36,736 nt of DNA from Terriglobia bacterium. GTDB taxonomy: Bacteria; Acidobacteriota; Terriglobia; UBA7540. The notes beneath the pieces are model-generated. The model saw only the letters and a program-made list of their open reading frames with translations. It did no database searches and had not been told where the DNA came from. This document shows, one piece after another, positions 6,611 to 15,406 of this stretch; the first letter of the stretch is position 1; every line of letters starts with the position of its first letter. The position numbers were made by a program, and so were the translations under genes. The DNA lies in assembly GCA_020073545.1 (NCBI GenBank), contig JAIQEZ010000037.1:1-36736 (forward strand), written 5' to 3'.

Positions 6611-8962
6611 TCAAGGCAAAACCAACTCCTGGTTGGGAGAGATGTGTGCCGTCGCATGCCCCGGCTCCCAAACCGTAACGGTCGCGGGCCGGGCTGCGTC
6701 AAACACCTTCACTTTACCGTCAGGAAGGAGTTTCACGCGAACCCTTCCGCCGCTATCCACGGAAACCCATTTGGCCTTGTTCCTGTATAGAGTCGCTTGG
6801 CCGTTGGTCGATTCTATGGAATAGGTGTCGCCGCGACAGAGAATTCCGGCGATCGAGGAATCACCCCATGGGGGAGCCCCAACCCCGACGGAACCATCCA
6901 GATCCGGCCAGAATCCGAATCCCCCCAGGATTATCGCGGCTCCGGGCATGCTCGACCATGCCTGTCGGAGGCCGAAGTCGTCCTCTAACGCTCGTCCATC
7001 GGGGTAGTACGCCGAATAGACTTCCGCCGGGGTCAGCCAGTTCCTCTCCAAGCCATATTCCCACCAGCGCAGCAAGGGATAACGCCAGTCTTCGTCCCGT
7101 CTCCACAAGCGAACGAACGCATTCACGCCGTCGAGGTACGGCCACTCGCCGGCGTTGTGGTAGGAATAGGGCAAAAAGGAGGATCGCCTGGTCTCAGCCT
7201 TGCGCCCGTAGAGGGGATTGCAGGCCAGAATGCCCCAGTCACCCAGGCGTTTGTCGACGAAGCGGGATTCCAGCGTGTCTTTTGCCGTGGCCAACAGCCT
7301 TTCAGTCTGGGAATCACTCGGAATTCCAAAAAGGGCAGTAACCAGGCTGTCGGTGGTAAGGTGGTCTTCTGCACTGCCGTCCTTGCGCCGATAGTCCACA
7401 TAGTGCCCGGCATCTTCGAGCCAGAGTTCTTTGTTGATCGCGGCCTTCGTTTGGGCAGCGCGGGCCTGATACTGCTGGGATAATTCGCTGTTGCCGGTTT
7501 CCTGGGCTATCTGGGCGGCGCAGACCAGCGCCCGATAGTAAAGGGCCTCATCGTAGGTGACGTGATGGCTCCGGAGGACCTCGTCAGCCCAGTCCCCCGC
7601 GTCGGCCTCCGGTTTTACCATCAAACCGGAACCTTCGGTATCCGTGGAGGCGAGATAGGCTAGGGCCTTCTGAGCTTTCGGCCAAGCCTCCCCCAGGACG
7701 GAGAGATCCTTGGTCCACGCCAGGTAGTCGTATAACTGCATGACGAAGAGGGCAGGGGAATCATAGTGGAACTCATTGAAAGGCTTGCCATCGAACTGCA
7801 CCGCGCTGGGAGCGCGGCCGTCGGTCTGAATGCCTCTTGCCAACAAGAGAAGATTGCTCCGCACATATTCGGGATGAAAAGGCAGGGCAAGTTGAACTGC
7901 CCAATAGGAATCGCGATAGTAAGCGCGCAAGGGCGCCCGGTAGCGAATGCCCGCAAAAAAGGCGTTGAAGTCGGATTCGGGGGCCGACTTGAAGGAAGCC
8001 AGAGCATTATCCAGCGTGGCCGTGAACATACTCTTGAGCAGGGGATCGGACACCTGCAAGGTTTCAGCGAGGGCGCGACTTCGCTCGTTGGCCGCTTGTT
8101 CCGCCTTGTCAAAATCCTGGAACGTCTGTTCGTAGGATGGGCGATCGGCCGTCACCACTACGCGGAGGTGCTGGACGGCTTCCTCGGCGCCTACTCCGGC
8201 GGTCAATGCGAACTTTTCGTGGATGTAGTTCAACTTCCGGGGGTGTAGACCACTGCCGACAGCCATGCGTCCCGGCCAATTGATGGCCCACAGCCTGATG
8301 TCAGCTTTGTGCGCCTTCCTATCGAGGCTCGTGAAAGTGAAATGGAGGAAGACAGCATTGGTCTTTTCGTCGACGAAGGCCGTGAGATGGACCTGCGCGC
8401 CACCGCGGGCCGCAGTCATCACCACCAGACCGGCACGCACCGAAAAGGCGTCGCAGTCTTTTGGGTCCACTCCGTCCAAAGAGATTCGGGTAAACCAGGT
8501 CGCGGGCAGTATGAGGTCGTCCCCGCCCACCACCGAGTAACGGACCAGGCGGAACCGGCTGTCCACACGGGCGATGGCCCGCGTGTTGGTCAGGTCGTAG
8601 GTAACGAGCGAATTGACCGGCCGGATGAGCAGCGACCCGTCGGGTTGAGCCACGGCGTGCTGAAAGGAGGGAAGCGGCGTGAGTGAGATTTCCTGCGTTC
8701 CCTCTGCCACGGTGGTCTTGGCGGGAAGATAGTTCCTGGCGGCCACGGAGACCGTTCCCTCCGTGCCCGTTGGGACCGTGATGGTTCCCCGCGAATCCGT
8801 GACGAGCTGCCGGCCGGAGACGAACTCAGTCACGATCGCCCCGGCGATGGGTGACCCGGTCACTGAATCGCGAACCGTCAACTGGGCAGAAGCAGAGTAG
8901 GCAAGAGGCGCGAAAAGAAGTGCGGCAGTGAGAGGGGCCCACAAAGGAAAGTGACGAAACAT
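6611..8962 (-). CDS. Secreted six-hairpin glycosidase-like protein with N-terminal carboxypeptidase-regulatory domain, 783 aa
   Basis: A Sec signal peptide (residues 1-27, ending YSASAQ) leads into a carboxypeptidase-D regulatory-like beta-sandwich (about 28-98: LTVRDSVTGSPIAGA...). A beta-rich domain follows, then a long alpha-helical region typical of (alpha/alpha)6 six-hairpin enzymes (YYRDSYWAVQLALPFHPEYV; DAGDWADEVLRSHHVTYDEA; SYHNAGEWPYLDG). It resembles glycogen-debranching or GH78/GH63-type catalytic domains, but I cannot place it in one family. Acidic residues in GDWADE and in the NAGEW segment are candidate catalytic residues. The ATG at 8962 is chosen over the upstream frame because AGAGGG and the signal peptide fit it. 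It is the last gene of a minus-strand glycosidase run, 52 bp after the GH31 stop. A role in trimming an oligosaccharide in the periplasm is inferred. Confidence 0.7.
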   Translation of the reverse strand: MFRHFPLWAPLTAALLFAPLAYSASAQLTVRDSVTGSPIAGAIVTEFVSGRQLVTDSRGTITVPTGTEGTVSVAARNYLPAKTTVAEGTQEISLTPLPSFQHAVAQPDGSLLIRPVNSLVTYDLTNTRAIARVDSRFRLVRYSVVGGDDLILPATWFTRISLDGVDPKDCDAFSVRAGLVVMTAARGGAQVHLTAFVDEKTNAVFLHFTFTSLDRKAHKADIRLWAINWPGRMAVGSGLHPRKLNYIHEKFALTAGVGAEEAVQHLRVVVTADRPSYEQTFQDFDKAEQAANERSRALAETLQVSDPLLKSMFTATLDNALASFKSAPESDFNAFFAGIRYRAPLRAYYRDSYWAVQLALPFHPEYVRSNLLLLARGIQTDGRAPSAVQFDGKPFNEFHYDSPALFVMQLYDYLAWTKDLSVLGEAWPKAQKALAYLASTDTEGSGLMVKPEADAGDWADEVLRSHHVTYDEALYYRALVCAAQIAQETGNSELSQQYQARAAQTKAAINKELWLEDAGHYVDYRRKDGSAEDHLTTDSLVTALFGIPSDSQTERLLATAKDTLESRFVDKRLGDWGILACNPLYGRKAETRRSSFLPYSYHNAGEWPYLDGVNAFVRLWRRDEDWRYPLLRWWEYGLERNWLTPAEVYSAYYPDGRALEDDFGLRQAWSSMPGAAIILGGFGFWPDLDGSVGVGAPPWGDSSIAGILCRGDTYSIESTNGQATLYRNKAKWVSVDSGGRVRVKLLPDGKVKVFDAARPATVTVWEPGHATAHISPNQELVLP

Positions 8963-9014
8963 GGAATCAGCCCTCTTTTCGGAGAGCGCAGCCGGCCGGT
9001 TTTGACCCCGACTC

Positions 9015-11285
9015 CTACAGCGCCCCTTCCACCGGATTCCCTTCAAACACGATCTCCCTTGTCAGATTCTCCGCGGGAAGGTTGACCTTGATGGTCCGTC
9101 GGTGAGGCGCCCGCATCTTCGACCCAGCTCGCAGGCTTACGGCTAGACGCCGGGCACGATCCTTCCAAGCGAACCTAAGCCACATTTCTCCGTCCTTCAG
9201 AAAATCAAACGTGACACCGTCGTCCTCGTAGAGCGTGAATTCGCCATCCGCGCCGGGATAGATCTTTATCATAAGTGGGCTCTCGGTCGGCTCAGCCGTA
9301 TATTGCTTGACGGGCCCGAAGGGAAGAATCGCGCCTGCCCTCACATAAAGAGGCATCGTGGCAAGATCCACGGGCCGGGAGATTTCACGAGCGCCCTCCA
9401 TCCTTTCGTTCGTCCAGAAGTCATACCAAGTCCCGCGCGGTAAGTAAAGGGTTCTGGTCTTTGCGCCTTCCTCGGTGACCGGAGCAACGAGGAGGTCCCG
9501 CCCCCACAAATACTGATCGGAGCGCACCACGGCCCGGGGATCATCATCGTAGTGGAGCCACAGGGCGCGCATGAGGGGCAGTCCCGTGTCGTGGGCTTCG
9601 CGGACCAACGTGTAGGTGTAGGGGAGAAGGCGGTAACGAAGCTCGAGGTATTTCCTGCAGATGGGTTCAATTTGCGGGTTGTGCAGTTCCTTAATACCGG
9701 GGAGGCCGCTGTTCGGACCGTATCCTTTAAGCTCGGTCGGACCGTAATCGCCTGTGTTCCACTGCCAAGGGCGTCGGAGCTTCCATGTCCGACCATGCGA
9801 CCGAAACAATGGGCAGAAGGCGCTGAATTGAAACCAGCGGGCGTAAAGCTCGCCCGTCAGTTCCGGGGTCGTAACAAAGCCGCCGGTGTCCGTTCCCCAG
9901 TAGGGCATTCCGCTGAGCCCGGTGTTGATGCCCACCGCAACTTGCGACCGCAGCGCTTCCCAGGTGGAGTCGATGTCTCCGGACCACAGCCATCCGTAAC
10001 GCTGCATTCCCGCGTAGCCGTTGCGATTCAGCGTATAAGGCCGCAGGCCTGGCCTCTCCACTTGGGGACCTTCCCAGTACATGCGATTTCGAGCGAGGCA
10101 AACCTCGGGATCAAGGGAGTCACCTTCATCAGCCCACCAGCCGTCGACACCCAGACGAAACACCTCGAGATGCTTCGACCAATAGTTCGCCGCGCTATCC
10201 GAATCCCCGGACCCGCCGGAGGCGTCAGCGGCGCGACCCTGTAAGTGTTTGGGTGGATTCACGACATGCAGCGCCAGCTTGAAGTGTTCCTTGTGCAGTT
10301 CCTCGAACATTCGCTGGGGGTCAGGAAAAACCTCCTGGTTGAAAGTGAATGACCCGTGTCCACGGTTCCAGCCCGAAGGGCAAAAACCTGTCCCTAGGTA
10401 GATCAGTACGTCGCAGGGAAGACGGTCCTCGCGGAATTTCCGGGCTTCTGACATCACCTCGTTGCGGTTCGCCAACGTTCGATGTGATTGTTGGTAACCC
10501 AGGGACCAAATGGGGGGCATGTGGGGGAACCCGGTCAGGCGGGCATATTCGGCCAGGATTTCCTGGGGCTCGTGGGAGGCGACCAGAAAGAAATCCATGG
10601 GCAGGGCCGTCCCGGACGCCCAAGGCCGGAAGCGCCCTTCGTTGGCCGTGAGATCAAAACTGCCGAAAGGAAGATGGAAGAACAGTGCCCATCCGCCTGC
10701 ACCCACCAGCCAGGGAATGGAAACTCGCGCGCCGATAGTAGCCAGGTCCGGGGTGCCTTGACCATGCTTCATGGAGTAGTCGTGCCCTCGGCGGTCAAAT
10801 TGCGGACCGCCCTCACCCAATCCGAAGACCGGGGCCCCCTGGGTAAGGAACCCGACGCTCCCGTCACTCATGTCGATCTGAAGACGCTGGAGCTCGGCTT
10901 GGTTCTGATCCCGGATGATCAACGTCAGGGGCTGGGGAAGAATCTTCAGCTCGAAGGTCCCACAGGCGAGGTTACTTTCAGCGGAGACCGACCGGATGCG
11001 GATCGGCGCCTCCCCCCCTGGCGAGGCGACCAGGACTCCGCCATCAGGGATGGGTTGCGCCTGCTCCTGGGAATTGAGGGGGAGCAGGGACACGCGAAGG
11101 GTTCGCGCGCTCACCGGAGAGATCGCGAGCTCGGCTGCTAATCCAGCCACTTTGAGGCCCGGGGTCTGAGCCGTCAATGCCGAGAAGCCCGAGCCCGTCC
11201 AGCCCGGCTTGGTCAGCAACAGCGCGCCGGCCCCGGCAGCCCCCATTCGGGCGATCGCTTTCCTTCTCGAACAGGATTTCCCCAC
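9015..11285 (-). CDS. GH31 family alpha-glycosidase (alpha-xylosidase or alpha-glucosidase type), Tat-exported, 756 aa
   Basis: GH31 enzymes are retaining alpha-glycosidases acting on alpha-xylosides, alpha-glucosides or related bonds. Domains run in the usual order: an N-terminal beta-sandwich (about 45-250, with GLGEGG), the TIM barrel with nucleophile Asp386 in GVDGWWADEGDS and acid/base Asp437 in WLWSGD, then C-terminal beta domains from about residue 620 (LYLPRGTWYDFWTNE, LYVRAGAILPFGP, LYEDDGVTFDF). The N-terminus SRRKAIARMGAAGAGALLL is a twin-arginine signal. The start is a GTG at 11285, with AGGG upstream. Only 20 bp separate it from the preceding TIM-barrel gene, so the two are almost surely co-transcribed. 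Substrate specificity cannot be read from the sequence; the neighbouring arabinofuranosidase suggests a plant-type or mixed side-chain substrate. Confidence 0.9.
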   Translation of the reverse strand: MGKSCSRRKAIARMGAAGAGALLLTKPGWTGSGFSALTAQTPGLKVAGLAAELAISPVSARTLRVSLLPLNSQEQAQPIPDGGVLVASPGGEAPIRIRSVSAESNLACGTFELKILPQPLTLIIRDQNQAELQRLQIDMSDGSVGFLTQGAPVFGLGEGGPQFDRRGHDYSMKHGQGTPDLATIGARVSIPWLVGAGGWALFFHLPFGSFDLTANEGRFRPWASGTALPMDFFLVASHEPQEILAEYARLTGFPHMPPIWSLGYQQSHRTLANRNEVMSEARKFREDRLPCDVLIYLGTGFCPSGWNRGHGSFTFNQEVFPDPQRMFEELHKEHFKLALHVVNPPKHLQGRAADASGGSGDSDSAANYWSKHLEVFRLGVDGWWADEGDSLDPEVCLARNRMYWEGPQVERPGLRPYTLNRNGYAGMQRYGWLWSGDIDSTWEALRSQVAVGINTGLSGMPYWGTDTGGFVTTPELTGELYARWFQFSAFCPLFRSHGRTWKLRRPWQWNTGDYGPTELKGYGPNSGLPGIKELHNPQIEPICRKYLELRYRLLPYTYTLVREAHDTGLPLMRALWLHYDDDPRAVVRSDQYLWGRDLLVAPVTEEGAKTRTLYLPRGTWYDFWTNERMEGAREISRPVDLATMPLYVRAGAILPFGPVKQYTAEPTESPLMIKIYPGADGEFTLYEDDGVTFDFLKDGEMWLRFAWKDRARRLAVSLRAGSKMRAPHRRTIKVNLPAENLTREIVFEGNPVEGAL

Positions 11286-11305
11286 GTGCGCGAACCCTAT
11301 CTGAG

Positions 11306-13111
11306 TCAGGCAATGCCTGCTCGATGCTTAGCGCGCGCGATAATCTGCGCCATCACGTTCTGGTAACGCTCGAACGTGTCGTCGACCACTGTGAGGGTCG
11401 GGATGGCCAGCTCATTGAGCGATAGCGTTTCGGGATCGAACTTGCTGAATCCGGATTCGTGAACGCCGCTACTTCCGCGTCCGGGAGCGGGATGGCTGAG
11501 GTGCTGGAAGAAGCGGGCGTATTTGGTGACGGCCGCGGGGTATACAAACTCTGAAAAGGCATGATAGAGGGAAATAAAGGACATCAGCGCGTCGTAGTGC
11601 ATTTCACCGCAGCACAGCACGCCAGGGTGCTTTCGGGCGAGATCCGCAACGAGCTGTTGCGTGCCCACATGGGTGTCCGCCTTGGTGTTGTTTTCCCAGC
11701 CACCCGCGATGTCGAGGAAGTACGCGTCAGCAGGGTAGCGACTGAGAACATCGTCGATTCGAGAAACCAGCCACTCACGCCAGGAGCCGACCCCGACGTT
11801 CATGTAGGGCATCCAGCCTTCCATGTGCCGGTCGTTGTCCCAGTCCACCCAATTCAGGTAAAAGGGATCACCATCAATCTGTGCCGTCGTGGCGTCCGCA
11901 AACTTCGAGAACTCGGGGAGACGTTCGTTGGCTGAGTTGATCCCGAACATGGGCATCATGTGGAAACCCATCTGCCGGCCGGTTTCCAGGAGTGCCTTGA
12001 AGCCCGCTTCGCCGCCCAGGCGCGGCTCAGGCTGGTAGAGCGGGTAATTCCAGTAGTAGCGGCCATCCCAAGCCGCAATGAAAACCAGGACGCGCGCGGC
12101 AGGAATCTGGGAAGCGACCCAGCGCAGGATGGTTTGCATCTTGGCGTAATCGTTAAAAATATATCCCGTCCAGTGCATGCCATGAAGGGAGACAGCGAGC
12201 GCAACGTTGCGGAGCCAATCCGGAACGTCCTCACGTTTCTCCCAATCAGGAATGTTGAAGGCTCGCTCCACGTGCTTGAAATGGGGCTGAAACGCCGCCT
12301 CCTGCGAAGCCACCGCACCGGCACGCCAGACGGGGCTCTCCAGCGTGTTACTCTTCTTCCAGCCCTCCCTTTCGTAGACCAGTTCGGCCCGGTAAGAGCG
12401 TTCGCCGGGTTGGAGATAGAACCGGTTCGCCCGAACCGCCTGGTTGAGGGCGGACAAAAAGAAAAACTCGTTGTCTCCTTGTTGAATGACCAGGAGCGGC
12501 GTGTTCAGTCCTCGCGCGATGAAAAGCGCACCTCCACCAAAGGGGTAGCCAAAGAGTAATTCGTCATCTTTGGGGTCAAAGAAGCGCTGGCCGCCGGCTG
12601 AAATCTTTCCGCGCGGAACGCCCCGAACAATCGCCGCGATCGACTTGACGGGCTGTTCCATTTCGATGCGGGCATCCCATTCGATGAAAGTCCCGTTCTT
12701 GTGGAACCGAGCGCGCAGCCGGCCGGGAGCTTTTTCCTGACCCCCCGCCCAGACGAAGCCGGAGCAGGAAACCTCCAATCCGTCTGACTTGTCCTCGACG
12801 GTCATTTGCTCACGATCCAGCGCGTAGGTATTCTCAAATGTGTACACGCGAAAAGAAAACTGCAACCCCGCAAATTCCACCGAGGGCTCGGGAAAATCGA
12901 AGCTGAACTTCATGAAGCTTTCACCACGTGGAGGAACGTAAACCCCACTGCTAGAACTCAGGGGAAGAACGCGATCCGGCTTGGCGGGATTCCCGGGCGC
13001 GGAGGCGGAAGCTCCCAACGATGCGGCCATCGCCGGGACAGGAAGAATCGAGCCGGTTCCCGCAACCACGGCACTCTTCAGTAGTGTACGCCGGGAAATC
13101 TTGTCACCCAT
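11306..13111 (-). CDS. Tat-exported TIM-barrel putative glycoside hydrolase of unknown specificity (DUF6259-like?), 601 aa
   Basis: The N-terminus MGDKISRRTLLKSAVVAGTGS is a twin-arginine signal. The ATG at 13111 is fixed by AGGAGGAAC before it, so the longer open frame upstream is not used. Residues 55-280 form a beta-rich domain. Residues 300-600 look like a TIM barrel: ARVLVFIAAWDGRYYW, GFKALLETGRQMGFHMMPMFG, then PADAYFLDIAGG (Asp467) and VLCCGEMHYDA (Glu503). The Asp after one strand and Glu after the next are plausible catalytic residues of a retaining glycosidase. I do not recognise an established GH family; resemblance to DUF6259-type proteins is tentative. It sits between GH127- and GH31-type genes, 131 bp after the first and 20 bp before the second, so a carbohydrate role is likely. 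Confidence 0.65.
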   Translation of the reverse strand: MGDKISRRTLLKSAVVAGTGSILPVPAMAASLGASASAPGNPAKPDRVLPLSSSSGVYVPPRGESFMKFSFDFPEPSVEFAGLQFSFRVYTFENTYALDREQMTVEDKSDGLEVSCSGFVWAGGQEKAPGRLRARFHKNGTFIEWDARIEMEQPVKSIAAIVRGVPRGKISAGGQRFFDPKDDELLFGYPFGGGALFIARGLNTPLLVIQQGDNEFFFLSALNQAVRANRFYLQPGERSYRAELVYEREGWKKSNTLESPVWRAGAVASQEAAFQPHFKHVERAFNIPDWEKREDVPDWLRNVALAVSLHGMHWTGYIFNDYAKMQTILRWVASQIPAARVLVFIAAWDGRYYWNYPLYQPEPRLGGEAGFKALLETGRQMGFHMMPMFGINSANERLPEFSKFADATTAQIDGDPFYLNWVDWDNDRHMEGWMPYMNVGVGSWREWLVSRIDDVLSRYPADAYFLDIAGGWENNTKADTHVGTQQLVADLARKHPGVLCCGEMHYDALMSFISLYHAFSEFVYPAAVTKYARFFQHLSHPAPGRGSSGVHESGFSKFDPETLSLNELAIPTLTVVDDTFERYQNVMAQIIARAKHRAGIA

Positions 13112-13242
13112 CAGTTCCTCCTCTTGAGGGTCTGGTTGAATCGCGCGCTGGGAACCAGACCCTCGCAGGAAACACGCTTGCACCCCGCCTGGGATTATCG
13201 CTCAGTGATCCCGCGGGCAGGGCGGGGAAGTCGGCTGGGTCT

Positions 13243-15198
13243 TCAAACCGCAGCAGAAGTCGTTTTCCAGTACACCGCGTACCTTTCTCCAAACAGCTTA
13301 TAGAGCGGGATCAAGGTGAGTTTTTGCGCCTGCCCTACGGTTTGGAAGGTCAGAGCTTGGTCGGAGACCGGTTTCAGCCAACCCACCGGATCATTCGGGC
13401 TGGTGGCGATGGCGGGAACAGGAATCGGGTCACCGCTGGGGGCGGTGTCGTACCCCGAATAGAACATCGACTTGGTGAGACCCTCGGTTCCCAGTCGCCC
13501 GGCTAGCACCAGCGGTCCATACATCGCGGCCTGTAGAGTGTGGTCATCAGGCATGGTTTCGATACGGAGGCTCATGGGCAGGCTGACCTCCACTCGGTCA
13601 CCTTCTTTCCAGGTGCGGTTCAGCGTCAAGTAGCTCGAGGGGCTTGAGAACGCGCCAAGGTTCGTTCCGTTCAGCTTGACCATGCCCCCGCGGGTCGCCC
13701 AGTAGGGAATTCTGATGTTGAGGGCCAGTTCGGTGGGCTTATCCGCGTGAACGACCAAGGTGGCGCCTTCTTCCTCGGGGAAATTGGTTTGCTGTTCAAG
13801 GCGCAAGCCCTTTTCAGGCCAATTCACCTCCGAGGCGATGAACAGATTCACGAAGATGCCGTGGTCATCGTGGAAGTAAATCGAGTCGGCAGTCTTGGCA
13901 AACTCTTCGACACCCGTCCCGGTGCAGCACCAGAAGGAGTCGTAAGTAGTATTGAAGTACTTCCAGTATCCGGACGCGAGCGGGAGGAAGTAGCCCATTC
14001 CGCTGTCTTGCAGGTTCTGTGTTCCCAGCCGGCTGTTGAAGAGCGTGCGCTCGTAATAGTCCATCACGCCCGGGTCGGCTGTCCATCCGAAGATGTGGCG
14101 TGCCAGTTTGAGCATGTTATAGCCGCAGCAGCATTCCTCGGTGAGCTTGCCCAGCTCCGTCGAGAGCTTTCCGGGCGGCGTGCGCCAGAACTCGTCGTTG
14201 CTGGTGCCTCCCGTGCAATAGATCCGCTCGCCGGTGACCTCCTGCAGGAAATAGGAGGCAATGTCGTGATAGCGAGGTTCACCGGTGAGTTCGTAGCGAC
14301 GGGCGGCGCCGATGACTTGCGGGATGTGGGTATTGGCGTGGATTCCCTTCAGCTCGTCGCGATGTTCAGCCAGCGGGTCAAGGAACATCGCCTTCTCAAA
14401 TCGTCCCGCCAACGCCATGTAATGCGGCTTGCCGGTCACGGCAGAGAGGTTCCCGAGCACCTCGTTCATGCCGCCGAATTCCGTTTGCAGAATCCGCTGC
14501 ATGTGCTCGTCACTGATGCTCTCCTGCCAGTGCCAGACCCACCCCGCCATGCCCTCCGCTACCGAGAGCGCCTGGTCGTTCCCACAGTGGACGTACATGT
14601 CCAGGAGGCCGGCCATGATCTTGTGATAGGTGTAGAAGGGAGCCCAGACCCTCCGGCCCTCGCGCAGCCGGTCGAAGAGCTCTTCGGGGAAGGCGCTGAG
14701 GTAGCTGTTCTTCAGGGCCTTTTGGCAATTGGCCAATTCGCTGACCAGCGCATTGCCCTTATCCTTCAATTCACTATCCCCAGCGCTGGCATACATCAAT
14801 GCGCAGGCGGACAAGTAGTGGCCTCCGGTGAAATGACCGCGTAATTCGCAGTCGGGTTTTTCCCATCCTCCCAACGGCTCAGCCGAGGAAGGGATCCCCG
14901 CATTCACGCGAAAGGTATGGAGAAGCCGGTCAGAGGGGAGCAGGTGGAGATAGCGCCGGTTCGCTTCCAGGGCATCCTGAAACACGCCCTTTCGCAAGCG
15001 GACTTGGGTCAAGGGGAAGGGCTCGACTTTCCCTAAGATTTTCTGCTTGCTTGCTGGCTTATTTCTCATTCCGGGCGTCATCGCGGCAGTGACCTGCGCG
15101 GGACTAGCCAACAGCTGATTGGGCAGTAGGGCCGCTCCCGCTACCGCCGCTGCTGTAGAAACAAACTGCCTTCTGGTTGGTCGATTAAGATTTGTCAT
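13243..15198 (-). CDS. GH127/GH146-type (DUF1680) beta-L-arabinofuranosidase, Tat-exported, 651 aa
   Basis: This matches the DUF1680 family, whose characterised members (HypBA1, GH127; and GH146) release L-arabinose from beta-L-arabinofuranosides of hydroxyproline-rich glycoproteins or pectic side chains. It has the (alpha/alpha)6 barrel followed by beta-sandwiches. The zinc and catalytic set Glu-x-Cys...Cys-Cys is visible as Glu355, Cys357 (in TEECCCGYNMLKL) and Cys424-Cys425 (in FWCCTGTGVEEF). The start ATG at 15198 has GGGAGGAA upstream and opens a twin-arginine signal (RRQFVSTAAAVAGAALL). An unusual run of three cysteines (356-358) replaces the usual E.CN.YNM. It is the first gene of the glycosidase run and lies 208 bp after the APC permease stop, so its promoter probably lies in that gap. 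Confidence 0.9.
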   Translation of the reverse strand: MTNLNRPTRRQFVSTAAAVAGAALLPNQLLASPAQVTAAMTPGMRNKPASKQKILGKVEPFPLTQVRLRKGVFQDALEANRRYLHLLPSDRLLHTFRVNAGIPSSAEPLGGWEKPDCELRGHFTGGHYLSACALMYASAGDSELKDKGNALVSELANCQKALKNSYLSAFPEELFDRLREGRRVWAPFYTYHKIMAGLLDMYVHCGNDQALSVAEGMAGWVWHWQESISDEHMQRILQTEFGGMNEVLGNLSAVTGKPHYMALAGRFEKAMFLDPLAEHRDELKGIHANTHIPQVIGAARRYELTGEPRYHDIASYFLQEVTGERIYCTGGTSNDEFWRTPPGKLSTELGKLTEECCCGYNMLKLARHIFGWTADPGVMDYYERTLFNSRLGTQNLQDSGMGYFLPLASGYWKYFNTTYDSFWCCTGTGVEEFAKTADSIYFHDDHGIFVNLFIASEVNWPEKGLRLEQQTNFPEEEGATLVVHADKPTELALNIRIPYWATRGGMVKLNGTNLGAFSSPSSYLTLNRTWKEGDRVEVSLPMSLRIETMPDDHTLQAAMYGPLVLAGRLGTEGLTKSMFYSGYDTAPSGDPIPVPAIATSPNDPVGWLKPVSDQALTFQTVGQAQKLTLIPLYKLFGERYAVYWKTTSAAV

Positions 15199-15406
15199 GG
15201 GTTCCTCCCTCCAAAACAACAAGATGATACCGCATCGTTGCGGAACAAAGGGTAGTTAGTTGTTCGAACCGAAGGGCGATTTGAGTAAGGGAAATCCTTC
15301 ATGGCCCTCCCGCTCCGTTTCAGAAACGCAAAAGCAACATCAACGTGCTCCCTTACACCGACGCGCGCTGCGAAGCGTCCGGTCTAGGCCGCTCCGTGTC
15401 GGTCTT

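Noticed and set aside
15262-15269. GTTCGAAC palindrome upstream of the first GH127-type gene
   Set aside because: Eight bases only, no placed promoter beside it and no second copy noticed, so it is not distinguishable from chance.
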